43,173 nt of DNA from Methylobacterium jeotgali (GCF_022179345.1 NZ_BPQR01000017.1:1-43173), one strand, 5' to 3'. Shown: positions 1 through 9,122, counted from the stretch's first letter. A program made the numbers and translations. Notes: generated by a model not told the origin, from the letters alone.

Positions 1-2
1 TC

Positions 3-386
3 CAGGTGGAGCAGAGCCGAGACCAGATCCGGGCGGCGATCGTCTCGGCCTGGGGGCAGCTGGAATCGGCGAAGGCGCGGGTGATCGCCTCGCAGGCGCA
101 GGTGCAGGCCAACGAGGTGGCGCTGAACGGCGTGCGCGAGGAGGCCCGCGTCGGCCAGCGCACGACGCTCGACGTGCTGAACGCGCAGCAGGAGCTCCTG
201 AACGCCCGCGTGGCGCTGATCACCGCCCAGCGGGACCGGGTGATCTTCTCCTACGGCGTCGTGCAGTCCGTCGGCCGGCTCACCGCCCGCTACACGGCCC
301 TGCCGGTCGCGGCCTACAGCCCGAAGACGCATTACGACCAGGTCAAGGACCTCTGGTACGGGCTGCGCACGCCGGACGGCCGCTGA
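3..386 (+). CDS. tolC: TolC-family outer-membrane efflux channel, C-terminal fragment
   Basis: The reading frame is open from the window edge, so only the last ~127 residues are seen and the true start lies outside. The fragment is a long amphipathic helix (residues such as QEEARVGQRTTLDVLNAQQ) followed by a short C-terminal tail. The V-G-x-R-T-x-L-D-V-L-N-A-x-x-x-L pattern is the repeat typical of the second half of TolC/OEP proteins. The family forms trimeric channels in the outer membrane that join inner-membrane type I secretion or RND pumps. The next gene, 113 bases downstream, is a PopZ-like protein and then valS, an order usual in Rhizobiales. Family assignment is strong; which pump it serves cannot be told. 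Confidence 0.88.
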   Translation, partial: QVEQSRDQIRAAIVSAWGQLESAKARVIASQAQVQANEVALNGVREEARVGQRTTLDVLNAQQELLNARVALITAQRDRVIFSYGVVQSVGRLTARYTALPVAAYSPKTHYDQVKDLWYGLRTPDGR

Positions 387-499
387 GGCGAAACCGGTGA
401 TTTTCCCCTTGGACGTGTCTCCCGCGCGCTAGGTCCGGCGTCTCGGGCGTGGGATAGTGATTCTCTTAACGTTCCTTCCCGTCCCGAGCGCCGTCGAAG

Positions 500-1063
500 A
501 TGAGTGCAGCGAGTCCCAAGCCTCTGGACAAGGGCGGCGAGCCCTCGATGGAGGAGATCCTCGCCTCCATCCGGCGCATCATCGCGGACGATCAGGCGGC
601 CAAGCCCGAGGAGGCGCCCCCGCGCGCCGCGCCGCCGCTCCCCGAGAACGACGACGTGCTCGACCTCGCCGAGGTCGCCGAGCCGGTGCGGCCCGCGGCC
701 AAGCAGCCCGAGCCCGAGGAGACGATCGACTTCGACGCGATCGACTTCGACAGCCTCGAGGTCGAGCCCGATCCGCCGCCCCCTCCGCCTCCGCCGCAGC
801 CTGCCCCCAGGGCGGTGCGTCCCGAGCCGATGATCGAGGAAGAGCCCGCCCCCCGGCTCACCTCGGAGGCGACCGACGCCAGCGTGAACCAGGCCTTCAA
901 CATGCTCGCCCACACGGTGCTGAGCCAGAACGCCCGCACCCTGGAGGATCTCGTCAAGGACATGCTGCGCCCGATGCTCAAGGCGTGGCTCGACGACAAC
1001 CTGCCGGTGATGGTCGAGCGCATGGTCCGCGCTGAGATCGAGCGGGTCTCCCGCGGCCGCTGA
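500..1063 (+). CDS. popZ: PopZ-like polar organising protein (DUF2497)
   Basis: A 187-residue acidic protein with the three-part PopZ layout: an N-terminal conserved helix (residues about 12-35, with SMEEILASIRRIIADD), a central Pro/Glu/Asp-rich disordered linker (about 40-120, with a run of ten prolines), and a conserved C-terminal helical oligomerisation region (about 130-187, with LEDLVKDMLRPMLKAWLDDN). PopZ self-assembles at cell poles and anchors the chromosome origin through ParB in Caulobacter. That role is known for the family; whether this copy does the same here is inferred. The start ATG follows GAAG. A single TTAAC half-site sits at 466-470, about 30 bases before the start. The length is close to that of Caulobacter PopZ. 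Confidence 0.85.
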   Translation: MSAASPKPLDKGGEPSMEEILASIRRIIADDQAAKPEEAPPRAAPPLPENDDVLDLAEVAEPVRPAAKQPEPEETIDFDAIDFDSLEVEPDPPPPPPPPQPAPRAVRPEPMIEEEPAPRLTSEATDASVNQAFNMLAHTVLSQNARTLEDLVKDMLRPMLKAWLDDNLPVMVERMVRAEIERVSRGR

Positions 1064-1180
1064 GGCCCGGCAGGACCGTTCCGGGGGCAGGGTGGCGTCG
1101 CGCGCGTGTTGACGCGCGGGCGCGACGGGTTGAAAGCGGGCGCCATCCCCGCAGGACGCGCCCGAGCCCCGCATAAGCCC

Positions 1181-3904
1181 ATGATGGACAAGACCTTCGA
1201 TCCCGCCTCCGTCGAGGCCCGCGTCGGGCCGGCCTGGGAGAGCGCGGGCGCCTTCCGCGCCGGCCGCCCCGAGCGGGCCGGCGCCGAGCCCTTCTGCATC
1301 ATGATCCCGCCGCCGAACGTGACGGGCACGCTGCACATGGGCCACGCCCTCAACAACACGCTCCAGGACGTGCTCGCCCGCTTCGAGAGGATGCGCGGGC
1401 GCGACGTGCTCTGGCAGCCGGGCACGGACCACGCCGGCATCGCCACGCAGATGGTGGTGGAGCGCCAGCTCATGGAGCGCCAGCAGCCCGACCGAAGGGC
1501 GATGGGCCGGGAGGCCTTCGTCGAGCGGGTCTGGGCCTGGAAGGCGGAGTCGGGCGGCGCGATCGTCCACCAGCTGAAGCGGCTGGGCGCCTCCTGCGAC
1601 TGGTCGCGGGAGCGCTTCACCATGGACGAGGGCCTCTCGGCCGCCGTGGTGAAGGTGTTCGTGGACCTGCACGCGCAGGGCTTGATCTACCGGGACAAGC
1701 GCCTCGTGAACTGGGACCCCAAGTTCCAGACCGCGATCTCGGACCTCGAGGTCCAGCAGGTCGAGGTGAAGGGCCATCTCTGGCACTTCGACTACCCGGT
1801 CGTGGACGAGGCCGGCGCCGAGACCGGCGAGACGATCACCGTCGCCACAACGCGCCCCGAGACCATGCTCGGCGACACCGGCGTCGCGGTCCACCCGGAG
1901 GACGAGCGCTACACGCATCTCGTTGGCAAGCGCGTGCGCCTGCCGCTGGTCGGCCGGCTGATCCCGATCGTCGCCGACACCTATTCGGACCCGGAGAAGG
2001 GCACGGGCGCCGTCAAGATCACCCCGGCCCACGACTTCAACGACTTCGAGGTCGGGCGGCGCAACGGTTTGTCCGCCATCAACGTCCTCGATGCCGAGGC
2101 GCGCATCCTGATCGAGGGCAACGCCGAGTTCCTGGCCGGCGCTGACCCGGAGCCCGAGGCGCTGGCGCTGCACGGCCTCGACCGCTTCGAGGCGCGCAAG
2201 CGGGTCGTCGCCCTGATGGAGGCGCGCGGCCGCCTGCGGCTGGTCGAGCCGAACACCCACGCCGTGCCCCACGGCGACCGCTCGGGCGTCGTCATCGAGC
2301 CCTACCTCACCGAGCAGTGGTACGTGAACGTCAAGCCGCTGGCCGACCGCGCGCTCGCGGCCGTTCGCGCCGGCGAGACGAAGTTCCTGCCGGAGAACCA
2401 GGAAAAGATCTTCTTCCAGTGGCTGGAGAACATCGAGCCCTGGTGCATCTCCCGCCAGCTCTGGTGGGGCCACCAGATCCCGGTCTGGTACGACGGGGAG
2501 GGCACGCCTTACGTCGCCGCCGACGAGGCCGGGGCGCTGGCGCAGGCGGAAGGCAAGCACGGCCGCGCCGTGACGCTCACCCGCGACGCGGACGTCCTCG
2601 ACACCTGGTTCTCCTCGGCGCTGTGGCCGTTCTCGACGCTGGGCTGGCCGGAGGAGACGCCGGAGCTGGCGCGCTTCTACCCGACGAACACGCTGGTGAC
2701 CGGCAAGGACATCCTGTTCTTCTGGGTTGCCCGCATGATGATGATGGGCCTGCACGTCACCGGCCGCGTCCCCTTCGACACCGTCTACCTCCACACCCTC
2801 GTGCGCGACGAGAAGGGGGCGAAGATGTCGAAGTCGAAGGGCAACGTCGTCGACCCCCTCGGGCTGATCGAGCAGTACGGGGCCGATGCGCTGCGCTTCA
2901 CCCTCTGCGCGATGGCCGCGCAGGGGCGCGACATCAAGCTCGCGGTCAACCGGGTCGAGGGTTCCCGCAACTTCGCGACGAAGCTCTGGAACGCCGCCCG
3001 CTTCGCCGAGCTGAACGGCTGCCGGCTCGACCCAAGCTACCGTCCGGAAGCCGCGCGCGAGGTCCTCAACCGCTGGGCGGTGGGGGAGGCGGCCCGCGCG
3101 GTGGCCGAGGTCGAGGCGGCGCTCGCCGCCTACCGCTTCAACGACGCGGCGGCGGCCGCCTACCGCTTCGTCTGGAACGTGTTCTGCGACTGGTATCTCG
3201 AGCTCGCCAAGCCTGTGCTCCAGGGGGAGGGGGCGAGCCCGCAGGCGCGGGCGGAGACGCAAGGAACCGTCGCCTGGATGATCGACCAGATCGCCAAGCT
3301 CCTGCACCCGTTCATGCCCTTCCTCACCGAGGAGCTCTGGGCGATCAAGGGCGCCGACCTTGGCCCCGAGCGCGGACTCCTGGCGCTCGCCCCCTGGCCG
3401 CGCCTCGAAGGGCTCACGGATGCGGAGGCGGAGGCCGAGATCGGCTTCGTGGTCGACCTCGTCTCCGAGGTGCGCTCGGCCCGCTCCGAGACGAACGTGC
3501 CGGCCGGCGCCCAGATTCCGCTGGTCCTCGTCGGCGCCGACGCGGCGGTGAAGGCGCGGATCGAGACCTGGCGGGACACGCTGATCCGCCTCGCCCGGCT
3601 CTCCGAGATCGGCTTCGCGGAGGCCGCGCCGAGGAACGCCGTGCAGCTCCTCGTGCGCGGCAGCGTCGCGGCGCTGCCGCTTGAGGGCATCGTCGACCTC
3701 GCGGCGGAAGTCGCGCGCCTGAAGAAGGAGGCCGCCAAGGCCGAGGGCGAGATCGGCAAGCTCGACGCCAAGCTCGGCAACGCTGACTTCGTCGCCCGCG
3801 CCCCGGAGGAGGTGGTGGACGAGCAGCGCGAGCGCCGCGAGGCCGAGGCCGCCCGCCTCGTCAAGCTGCGCGAGGCGCTGGGACGCCTGAGCGACGCGGC
3901 GTGA
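1181..3904 (+). CDS. valS: valyl-tRNA synthetase
   Basis: Class I aminoacyl-tRNA synthetase of 907 residues that charges tRNA-Val. The HIGH-type motif is HMGH at residues 52-55 within [18 protein letters not shown], and KMSKS is at 548-552. The insert between them carries the editing domain ([17 protein letters not shown]), which clears mischarged threonine. The last ~65 residues are a Lys/Glu/Arg-rich coiled coil, the tRNA-binding arm typical of ValS. The frame is open upstream to 1106, but the protein similarity begins at [15 protein letters not shown], so ATG 1181 was chosen; ATG 1184 is an equal option. The stop overlaps the GTG of the next gene by four bases. Confidence 0.97.
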   Translation: MMDKTFDPASVEARVGPAWESAGAFRAGRPERAGAEPFCIMIPPPNVTGTLHMGHALNNTLQDVLARFERMRGRDVLWQPGTDHAGIATQMVVERQLMERQQPDRRAMGREAFVERVWAWKAESGGAIVHQLKRLGASCDWSRERFTMDEGLSAAVVKVFVDLHAQGLIYRDKRLVNWDPKFQTAISDLEVQQVEVKGHLWHFDYPVVDEAGAETGETITVATTRPETMLGDTGVAVHPEDERYTHLVGKRVRLPLVGRLIPIVADTYSDPEKGTGAVKITPAHDFNDFEVGRRNGLSAINVLDAEARILIEGNAEFLAGADPEPEALALHGLDRFEARKRVVALMEARGRLRLVEPNTHAVPHGDRSGVVIEPYLTEQWYVNVKPLADRALAAVRAGETKFLPENQEKIFFQWLENIEPWCISRQLWWGHQIPVWYDGEGTPYVAADEAGALAQAEGKHGRAVTLTRDADVLDTWFSSALWPFSTLGWPEETPELARFYPTNTLVTGKDILFFWVARMMMMGLHVTGRVPFDTVYLHTLVRDEKGAKMSKSKGNVVDPLGLIEQYGADALRFTLCAMAAQGRDIKLAVNRVEGSRNFATKLWNAARFAELNGCRLDPSYRPEAAREVLNRWAVGEAARAVAEVEAALAAYRFNDAAAAAYRFVWNVFCDWYLELAKPVLQGEGASPQARAETQGTVAWMIDQIAKLLHPFMPFLTEELWAIKGADLGPERGLLALAPWPRLEGLTDAEAEAEIGFVVDLVSEVRSARSETNVPAGAQIPLVLVGADAAVKARIETWRDTLIRLARLSEIGFAEAAPRNAVQLLVRGSVAALPLEGIVDLAAEVARLKKEAAKAEGEIGKLDAKLGNADFVARAPEEVVDEQRERREAEAARLVKLREALGRLSDAA

Positions 3905-4617
3905 GGCTGCGGCGGCTCGCCGGCATCGCGGCGGCCCTTCTCGTGATCCTCGTGCTGGCCGTGGTCACGACGGCGCTGCCGCGGGACCCCGGCCTGTTCC
4001 CGGCGCCGCCGGCCGAGGCGGTGACGATCCACCTCGTCAGCCACGGCTGGCACTCCGGCCTCGTGCTGCCGCGGGCGGCCCTGGAAGGCGAGGGGGCGGG
4101 CGCGGCGCTCCGCAGCGTCGCGGTCCGCTTTCGCGCCTACGAACGGCTGGAGTTCGGCTGGGGCGAGGCCCGGTTCTACCGGGCGACGCCGACGCTCCGC
4201 GAGGTCGACTGGGGTCTGGCGCTTGCCGCCCTGTTCACGCCGGGCGGGCGCGAGGGCGTCGTGCAGGTGGTCGGATTGCCGGAGGACGTGCGGGGGGCCT
4301 TCCCCGCTGCCGAGATCGTGCCGGTGCCGGTCTCGAAGGCGGGGCTCGCCCGCCTCCTGGCGCGGCTCGAGCGCGCTTTCCGCCTCGCGGACGGCCAGCC
4401 GGTAGCGGAGGGGCCGGGCCTCTACGGGCCGAGCCTGTTCTACGCGGGCGCCGGCCGCTTCTCGTACCGCAACCTCTGCAACCATTGGGCGGCGCGGCTT
4501 CTCAACGCCGCCGGGGTGCCGGTCGCGCCGATCCCCGCGAGCCATCCCGCGGGGCTGATCCGTGACCTCGCGTGGCGCTCGGGGCTGCATCCGCTGCCGC
4601 CGAGCGGGGGCGGCTAG
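3901..4617 (+). CDS. DUF2459 / TIGR02117 family protein
   Basis: A 238-residue protein with one N-terminal membrane segment (about residues 5-25), then a periplasmic domain. Visible motifs are [10 protein letters not shown] near residue 48, [10 protein letters not shown], and [15 protein letters not shown] near 195. These Cys- and His-containing blocks recall a papain/NlpC-like fold, but no function is established for the family. It starts with GTG in a GTGA overlap with valS, which suggests translational coupling. Its stop codon shares the palindrome CTAG with the stop of the convergent transporter gene. The biochemical role is unknown. Confidence 0.8.
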   Translation: MRLRRLAGIAAALLVILVLAVVTTALPRDPGLFPAPPAEAVTIHLVSHGWHSGLVLPRAALEGEGAGAALRSVAVRFRAYERLEFGWGEARFYRATPTLREVDWGLALAALFTPGGREGVVQVVGLPEDVRGAFPAAEIVPVPVSKAGLARLLARLERAFRLADGQPVAEGPGLYGPSLFYAGAGRFSYRNLCNHWAARLLNAAGVPVAPIPASHPAGLIRDLAWRSGLHPLPPSGGG

Positions 4618-4946
4618 CTCGCGAGCTTCAGGCCGACGATGCCGCAGACGATGAGCCCGATGCAGGCGAGCCGCGCCGCCGTCGCCGGCTCGTCGAACAG
4701 GTAGAGCCCCAGCGCCGCCGTGCCGATGGTGCCGATGCCCGTCCAGACCGCGTAGGCGGTGCCGAGCGGCAGGGTGCGCACGGCGATCGAGAGCAGCACC
4801 ACGCTCAGCACCATGCTCGCGAGCGTCAGCGCGGATGGGATCACCTTGGTGAAGCCGTCGGCGTATTTGAGCCCGATCGCCCAGCCGACCTCGAACAGTC
4901 CGGCCACGAACAGGATGCCCCAGGCCCAGCCGGCCGCTGCCGCCAT
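4614..4946 (-). CDS. small multidrug resistance family transporter, Gdx/SugE type
   Basis: A 110-residue protein with four predicted membrane helices and the SMR active Glu in helix 1 (GLFEVGWAIGLKYADGFTK). The W-A-I-x-L-K-Y-x-x-G-F-T block and TLPLGTAYAVWTGIGTIG match the SugE/Gdx subgroup, whose characterised members export guanidinium in exchange for protons, rather than the EmrE polyaromatic-cation subgroup. Specificity is therefore inferred. The start ATG 4946 has GGAAGAG just upstream. It is divergent from degP (207-base spacer). Only a fragment resembling a guanidine-I riboswitch was seen upstream, and it was rejected. Confidence 0.88.
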   Translation of the reverse strand: MAAAAGWAWGILFVAGLFEVGWAIGLKYADGFTKVIPSALTLASMVLSVVLLSIAVRTLPLGTAYAVWTGIGTIGTAALGLYLFDEPATAARLACIGLIVCGIVGLKLAS

Positions 4947-5153
4947 GCTCTTCCGCTCCGCGATGATGCCGCGCCGCAGGCGCGCGATACGGCCGAGATA
5001 GGCGCTCCGCCGGCGCCCGCCACCCGCGCACCTGACGAAACCGTAACCTCGCCGCCACCGGCGCGTGAGGCCCCGGACCCTAGGAAGGCATCCTCCGCGG
5101 CACGCCTTTCCGGGGTGCCCGCAGACCGTCAGCCCAACGCACCGGAGACATCC

Positions 5154-6701
5154 ATGCAGACCGAGCCGTCCCGTTCCGCCGCCCGCCGCTTCGACCGCAA
5201 GGCGATGGCCTCCGTCGCTGCGGCTGCCCTCGTCGCCGGCGGGGCGCTGGGGGCGGGCTTCGTCCAGCCCTCGACGCCAGCCCTCGCCCAGGCCCTGCCC
5301 AAGACCCCGATCGAGGCCCCCGAGCATCCGCCGGGCTCGTTTGCCAACATCGTCGACAAGGTGAAGCCCGGCGTCGTCTCGGTGAAGGTGAAGCTCGACG
5401 ATTCGGCCGGCGACGACGAGGACGGCCCCGGCCGGGGGCAGAACCTCCAGAACGTGCCCCCGCAGCTGCGCGAGTTCTTCCGCCGCTTCGGCGAGGGCGG
5501 CCCGCAGAGCTTCGGCAACGGCGCCCCCCAGCGCCGGGAGGGCCGCGGTGCCGTGGGCTCCGGCTTCATCATCTCGGGCGACGGCTACGTCGTGACCAAC
5601 AACCACGTCGTCGACCACGCCAGCACCGTGCAGGTGACGCTCGACGACGGCCGCACCCTCGACGCCAAGGTGATCGGCAAGGATTCGAAGACCGACATCG
5701 CCCTCCTGAAGATCAAGGACGAGGGCAGCTACCCCTACGTCCAGTTCGGCAGGAGCGCGCCGCGGGTCGGCGACTGGGTGGTGGCGATCGGCAACCCGTT
5801 CGGCCTCGGCGGCACCGTGACGGCGGGCATCGTCTCGGCGCGCGGGCGCGACATCGGGGCAGGCCCCTACGACGACTTCCTGCAGATCGACGCGCCGATC
5901 AACAAGGGCAACTCCGGCGGCCCGACCTTCAACGTCAACGGCGAGGTCGTGGGCGTGAACACCGCCATCGCCTCGCCGTCGGGCGGCAGCGTCGGCCTCG
6001 CCTTCGCGATCCCCGCCGAGACCGTGCAGGCGGTGGTCGATCAGCTCCGCACGGACGGAAAGGTCGCCCGGGGCTATCTCGGCGTGCAGATCCAGCCCGT
6101 CACCAAGGACATCGCCGAGGGCCTGGGCCTGCCCAAGGCGAAGGGGGCGCTCGTCGACCACGCCGAGGACGGAACGCCGGCCGCGAAGGCGGGACTCAAG
6201 TCCGGCGACGTGATCGAGTCGGTCAACGGCGCCGCGGTCAACGACGCCCGCGAGCTGTCGCGGCGCATCGCCGGCCTCAAGCCCGGCTCGAAGATCGAGG
6301 TCGCCTACCTGCGCGGCGGAAAGTCCGAGACCGCCACGGTGACGCTCGGCAGCCTGCCGACCGACACCCGCGTCGCCGACCGCGGCTCCGATTCCTCCGG
6401 CTTCGGCGGCGGGCAGACGCGCCTCGGCCTCGGCCTCGCGCCGGCCTCCGAGGTGGGCCTGAGCGACGAGGGCGTCGCGGTGGTCGATGTCGACCCGGAC
6501 GGGCCGGCGGCGGCCAAGGGCATCGCGCGGGGCGACGTCATCCTCGATGTCGGCGGCTCCAGCGTCTCGAAGCCCTCCGACGTCGCCGAGCGCGTCCGCT
6601 CGGCGGAGACGAGCGGGCGCAAGGCGGTGCTGATGCGCGTCAAGAGCGCCAAGGGGGGCACCCGCTTCGTGGCGGTGGCGCTCGGCAAGAACGCGGGCTG
6701 A
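5154..6701 (+). CDS. degP: DegP/HtrA-family periplasmic serine protease (Do)
   Basis: A 515-residue exported protease and chaperone for misfolded envelope proteins. A long signal peptide spans residues ~1-46 (cleavage near ALAQ-ALPK). The trypsin-like domain has the catalytic triad His151 (TNNHVVDHA), Asp181 (SKTDIALL) and Ser254 (NKGNSGGPTFN). Two PDZ domains follow, at about 283-390 and 410-510. An acidic Asp/Glu-rich stretch at about 82-95 corresponds to the LA-loop region. ATG 5154 is preceded by CCGGAG. The frame is open further upstream into the neighbour, but similarity and the signal peptide start here. A strong terminator follows at 6731. Confidence 0.95.
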   Translation: MQTEPSRSAARRFDRKAMASVAAAALVAGGALGAGFVQPSTPALAQALPKTPIEAPEHPPGSFANIVDKVKPGVVSVKVKLDDSAGDDEDGPGRGQNLQNVPPQLREFFRRFGEGGPQSFGNGAPQRREGRGAVGSGFIISGDGYVVTNNHVVDHASTVQVTLDDGRTLDAKVIGKDSKTDIALLKIKDEGSYPYVQFGRSAPRVGDWVVAIGNPFGLGGTVTAGIVSARGRDIGAGPYDDFLQIDAPINKGNSGGPTFNVNGEVVGVNTAIASPSGGSVGLAFAIPAETVQAVVDQLRTDGKVARGYLGVQIQPVTKDIAEGLGLPKAKGALVDHAEDGTPAAKAGLKSGDVIESVNGAAVNDARELSRRIAGLKPGSKIEVAYLRGGKSETATVTLGSLPTDTRVADRGSDSSGFGGGQTRLGLGLAPASEVGLSDEGVAVVDVDPDGPAAAKGIARGDVILDVGGSSVSKPSDVAERVRSAETSGRKAVLMRVKSAKGGTRFVAVALGKNAG

Positions 6702-6730
6702 GCCCGAAGCCCGCGGCCTGAGTCCAAGTC

Positions 6731-6770
6731 CGGGCGGGACGGGAGCCGTTTCTCGTCTCGCCCGTTTCTT
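6731..6770 (+). terminator. Rho-independent terminator after degP
   Basis: A 14-base-pair stem (6731-6744 with 6751-6764, two G-T wobbles), a six-base loop GCCGTT, and TTTCTT directly after it. It lies 29 bases downstream of the degP stop and should separate degP from the small secreted proteins. Confidence 0.8.
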
Positions 6771-6818
6771 GCGTGTCGTCCGGCGGCCCTGCCGTGCCAC
6801 CCGCCGTCCCGAGGTCCC

Positions 6819-7223
6819 ATGTCCTCTGCCCTGCACCGCCGCCTGCCGCTCCTCCTCCTCGTGGCGTTGCCGACGGCGGGCGAGGCGCGGCCCTGGTCGT
6901 CGGGGACCACGATCTACGCCGATCTCTGCGAGCAGGCCGAGACCCGCGAGACGCGGGGGCACCGCATCACCCTGCGCCGCTCCCCGAACGGCAACGCCGT
7001 GCTCTACGAGGGGGCGGCTCCGGCCTCCGTGACCCTCGTGCGCTTCGACGAGGCCGCCGGGACGCTCGCCTTCACGGCGGAGACGGGTGCGGGGCCCGTC
7101 GCCTTCGAGGGCGTGGCCGGGAGCGGGGCGCTCACCGGCACCGTCACCGACACCTCCGGCGCGCACGCCCTGAACCTGCCCCGCGTGCTCCGCGTCCGCG
7201 CCGCGCCCTGCGGAGGCCGCTGA
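6819..7223 (+). CDS. small secreted protein of unknown function
   Basis: A 134-residue protein with a clear signal peptide (RRLPLLLLVALPTAGEARP, cleavage after about residue 23). The mature part is predicted beta-rich, with two cysteines (DLCEQ near the N-terminus and PCGGR at the very end) that could form a disulfide. I do not recognise the family. GAGG lies seven bases before ATG 6819. It is followed after 40 bases by another small exported protein of similar style, so the two may be co-transcribed. The export signal and base composition support a real gene; no function is offered. Confidence 0.65.
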   Translation: MSSALHRRLPLLLLVALPTAGEARPWSSGTTIYADLCEQAETRETRGHRITLRRSPNGNAVLYEGAAPASVTLVRFDEAAGTLAFTAETGAGPVAFEGVAGSGALTGTVTDTSGAHALNLPRVLRVRAAPCGGR

Positions 7224-7263
7224 GTTTCCGCGGCCGCCGCGTCCGGGCTAGAAGCATCGGACC

Positions 7264-7782
7264 ATGCGCGACCGGCTCCTTCGCACCGCTCTCCTCGCCC
7301 TTCTCCTCGGGAGCGCCTCCTCCGGCGCCGTCGCGGCGGACCGGGATCGAGCTCCGGGCTGCGACGCCCTCGCCGTCCGCCTGATCCGCGCCACCGGCGC
7401 CTCCCTCGCCGGCCGGACGGGGTCGCTCGCCGTGTTCCGCGCCGCGGACGCGGACCGCATGAGCCTCGACTGCCGTACTCCGCCCCGGATCGTGCTCGGC
7501 TCCCTCGACCGGGAGCCGCGGCCGGGCTTCTTCGTCCTCGCCGGTCTCGCCGCCTCGGGGCTGGCGGGTGCGGAGGCCGGAGCCGCCGAGATCCTGGCGC
7601 TGAACCTCCACCAGGCGTCGCTCCTCTCCGGCGCCCCCCGCGAGGGGCGGATCGGGCGGCTGCGGATGCGCTGCGAGACCGGTCCCCGGCAGGACGGACT
7701 CGCCGGTGATCTCAGCGTCTGCGTCCTCGCCGCGCTTCCCCGCCGAGGGGCCGCCCTTCCGCCCGCGCCCCCGCCGGGCTAG
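7264..7782 (+). CDS. small exported protein of unknown function
   Basis: A 172-residue protein with a signal peptide (LLRTALLALLLGSASSGAVA, cleavage about residue 25). The mature part has four cysteines (GCDAL, LDCRT, MRCET, SVCVL), consistent with two disulfides in the periplasm. The C-terminus is a Pro/Ala/Arg-rich tail. No family is recognised. Its stop lies nine bases before the kdsA start, so it is probably cotranscribed with kdsA, but nothing in the sequence ties it to KDO synthesis. Confidence 0.65.
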   Translation: MRDRLLRTALLALLLGSASSGAVAADRDRAPGCDALAVRLIRATGASLAGRTGSLAVFRAADADRMSLDCRTPPRIVLGSLDREPRPGFFVLAGLAASGLAGAEAGAAEILALNLHQASLLSGAPREGRIGRLRMRCETGPRQDGLAGDLSVCVLAALPRRGAALPPAPPPG

Positions 7783-7791
7783 ACCCGCCCC

Positions 7792-8655
7792 ATGGCGAAC
7801 CCGACCCCCGCTCCGACCCCCGGCCCCGTCGTGCGCGTGCGCGACGTCGCCTTCGGCAACCACCTGCCCCTGTCGTTGATCGCCGGCCCCTGCCAGCTCG
7901 AGGGCCGGGCGCACGCCCTGGAGATCGCCTCCGCCCTCAAGGAGATGACGCAGGCCCTCGGCATGGGCCTCGTCTTCAAGGCCTCCTTCGACAAGGCGAA
8001 CCGCACCTCGGGCGGCGCCGCCCGCGGCATCGGCTTGGCCGGCGCCCTGCCGATCTTCGCCGAGATCCGCGAGAGACTCGGCCTGCCCGTCGTCACCGAC
8101 ATCCACGAGGCCAGCCAGTGCGCCCCCGTCGCGGAGGTCTGCGACATCCTCCAGATTCCGGCCTTCCTCTGCCGGCAGACGGACCTGCTGCTCGCCGCCG
8201 CCGCTACCGGCCGGGTCGTCAACATCAAGAAGGGCCAGTTCCTGGCGCCCTGGGACATGGCCCACGTCGCCGCCAAGGTGACCGGCGCCGGCAATCCGAA
8301 CGTGCTGGTGACGGAGCGCGGCGCCTCCTTCGGCTACAACACCCTCGTCACCGACATGCGCGCCCTGCCGATCATGGCGGAGGTCACGCATGGGCTGCCG
8401 GTGGTGTTCGACGCGACCCATTCCGTGCAGCAGCCGGGCGGGCAGGGGGGCTCGTCGGGCGGGCAGCGGGAGTTCGTGCCCGTCCTGGCGCGGGCGGCCG
8501 TGGCGGTCGGCGCCGCGGGGCTGTTCATCGAGACCCATCCCGACCCCGACAGGGCGCCCTCGGACGGGCCCAACATGGTGCCGCTCGCCGAGATGCCGGC
8601 GCTGCTGGCGCGGCTCGCCGGCTTCGACCGCCTCGCGAAGGGGTTCGTTGACTGA
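7792..8655 (+). CDS. kdsA: 3-deoxy-D-manno-octulosonate-8-phosphate synthase
   Basis: A 287-residue TIM-barrel enzyme that condenses phosphoenolpyruvate with arabinose-5-phosphate to make KDO-8-phosphate for lipopolysaccharide. Diagnostic blocks are [42 protein letters not shown] and [17 protein letters not shown]. The Cys in GPCQLE occupies the place where the metal-independent E. coli enzyme has Asn (GGMNVLE), so this copy is expected to be of the metal-dependent class; that is inference from known structures. Enolase, the source of phosphoenolpyruvate, is encoded about 2 kb downstream. ATG 7792 is nine bases after the preceding stop. No good terminator follows. Confidence 0.95.
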   Translation: MANPTPAPTPGPVVRVRDVAFGNHLPLSLIAGPCQLEGRAHALEIASALKEMTQALGMGLVFKASFDKANRTSGGAARGIGLAGALPIFAEIRERLGLPVVTDIHEASQCAPVAEVCDILQIPAFLCRQTDLLLAAAATGRVVNIKKGQFLAPWDMAHVAAKVTGAGNPNVLVTERGASFGYNTLVTDMRALPIMAEVTHGLPVVFDATHSVQQPGGQGGSSGGQREFVPVLARAAVAVGAAGLFIETHPDPDRAPSDGPNMVPLAEMPALLARLAGFDRLAKGFVD

Positions 8656-8701
8656 GCCGGCGGGCCGCCCGCGCCGCTTCGAGAAACCTCTCGAAAACCT
8701 C

Positions 8702-8731
8702 TTGCCAGCCGGCCTCGAACGGACCTAGCCT
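8702..8731 (+). promoter_or_regulatory. candidate sigma-70-type promoter of the 8788-9431 leader transcript
   Basis: TTGCCA at 8702-8707 and TAGCCT at 8726-8731 with an 18-base spacer resemble -35 and -10 elements. The site is ~55 bases ahead of the leader ORF. It is a weak match in GC-rich DNA and no transcript evidence is available. Confidence 0.35.
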
Positions 8732-8787
8732 GACCTTCCCGACGCCGGCAAACGACCGGCGCCTCGGCAGAAGAGAGGAGGTTGGCC

Positions 8788-8874
8788 ATGACGCATCACG
8801 GCATCGTCTCCCGTTCAATGCGTGCCGCCGAAGACGGCGGGGACACGCCGCCCGACACTCACCGGCAGGGATAG
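8788..8874 (+). CDS. candidate 28-residue leader peptide with a Pro-Pro-Asp motif
   Basis: ATG 8788 follows an unusually strong Shine-Dalgarno sequence (AGAGAGGAGG, ending seven bases before it). The 28-codon frame begins MTHHGIVSR and ends in TPPDTHRQG before TAG 8872-8874. Pro21-Pro22-Asp23 is one of the strongest known ribosome-pausing, EF-P-dependent triplets. The codons for residues 13-22 coincide with two mutually exclusive hairpins. It is followed by ~250 bases of structured, non-coding-looking DNA and then the gene at 9123. The peptide may act in cis as a leader. It could also be a chance frame; the SD strength argues for translation. Confidence 0.5.
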   Translation: MTHHGIVSRSMRAAEDGGDTPPDTHRQG

Positions 8875-9030
8875 TGGCTCGCCGTTAGGCCGAGAAGGTC
8901 GAGTTCCCCTGCGGCACGGGCCGTGGGGCGGGAAGCTCCCTTCGCGCCGACGAGCGTGGACCCTGCGACGAGGCCCGTCGACCGTCCGGTCGGCGGGCCT
9001 TCGTACGTTCCGGGCCTCCTTGCGGAGGCC
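8825..9030 (+). promoter_or_regulatory. structured leader region with alternative and long hairpins
   Basis: Part of the 467-base gap between kdsA and the gene at 9123. Hairpin A pairs CCGCCG (8825-8830) with CGGCGG (8835-8840). Hairpin B pairs CGGCG (8835-8839) with CGCCG (8846-8850); A and B share a strand and cannot coexist. Further on is a 14-base-pair stem, 8971-8984 with 8987-9000 (one G-T pair, two-base loop as drawn), and then a perfect 7-base-pair hairpin, GGCCTCC/GGAGGCC, at 9013-9030 with loop TTGC. No T-run follows either stem, so they are not classical terminators. The rest of the gap shows no convincing gene. The layout recalls a translated attenuator leader. Confidence 0.45.
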
Positions 9031-9122
9031 GAGCCGCGATGCGCGCCGGCGCACCGCCGGAACCAGGCTGGGCCGCGTACGTTGACCCGGCAACCGAACG
9101 CAACTTCCGGAAAGGACTGCGC

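Noticed and set aside
332..3307. Very long open frame (991 codons) on the minus strand under popZ and valS
   Set aside because: It is antisense to two clear genes, has an Arg/Leu/Gly-biased composition typical of shadow frames in GC-rich DNA, and shows no domain.
5073..5083. CTAGGGTCCGG on the minus strand upstream of the Gdx/SugE gene, like the first block of a guanidine-I (ykkC) riboswitch
   Set aside because: The later conserved blocks (TCCGAGAG, ACACGG and the GGGA...CCCGGGAG end) are missing in the 126 bases up to the start codon, so only an isolated fragment matches.
8656..8680. GC-rich self-complementary stretch after kdsA as a terminator
   Set aside because: The stem leaves too small a loop and no T-run follows.
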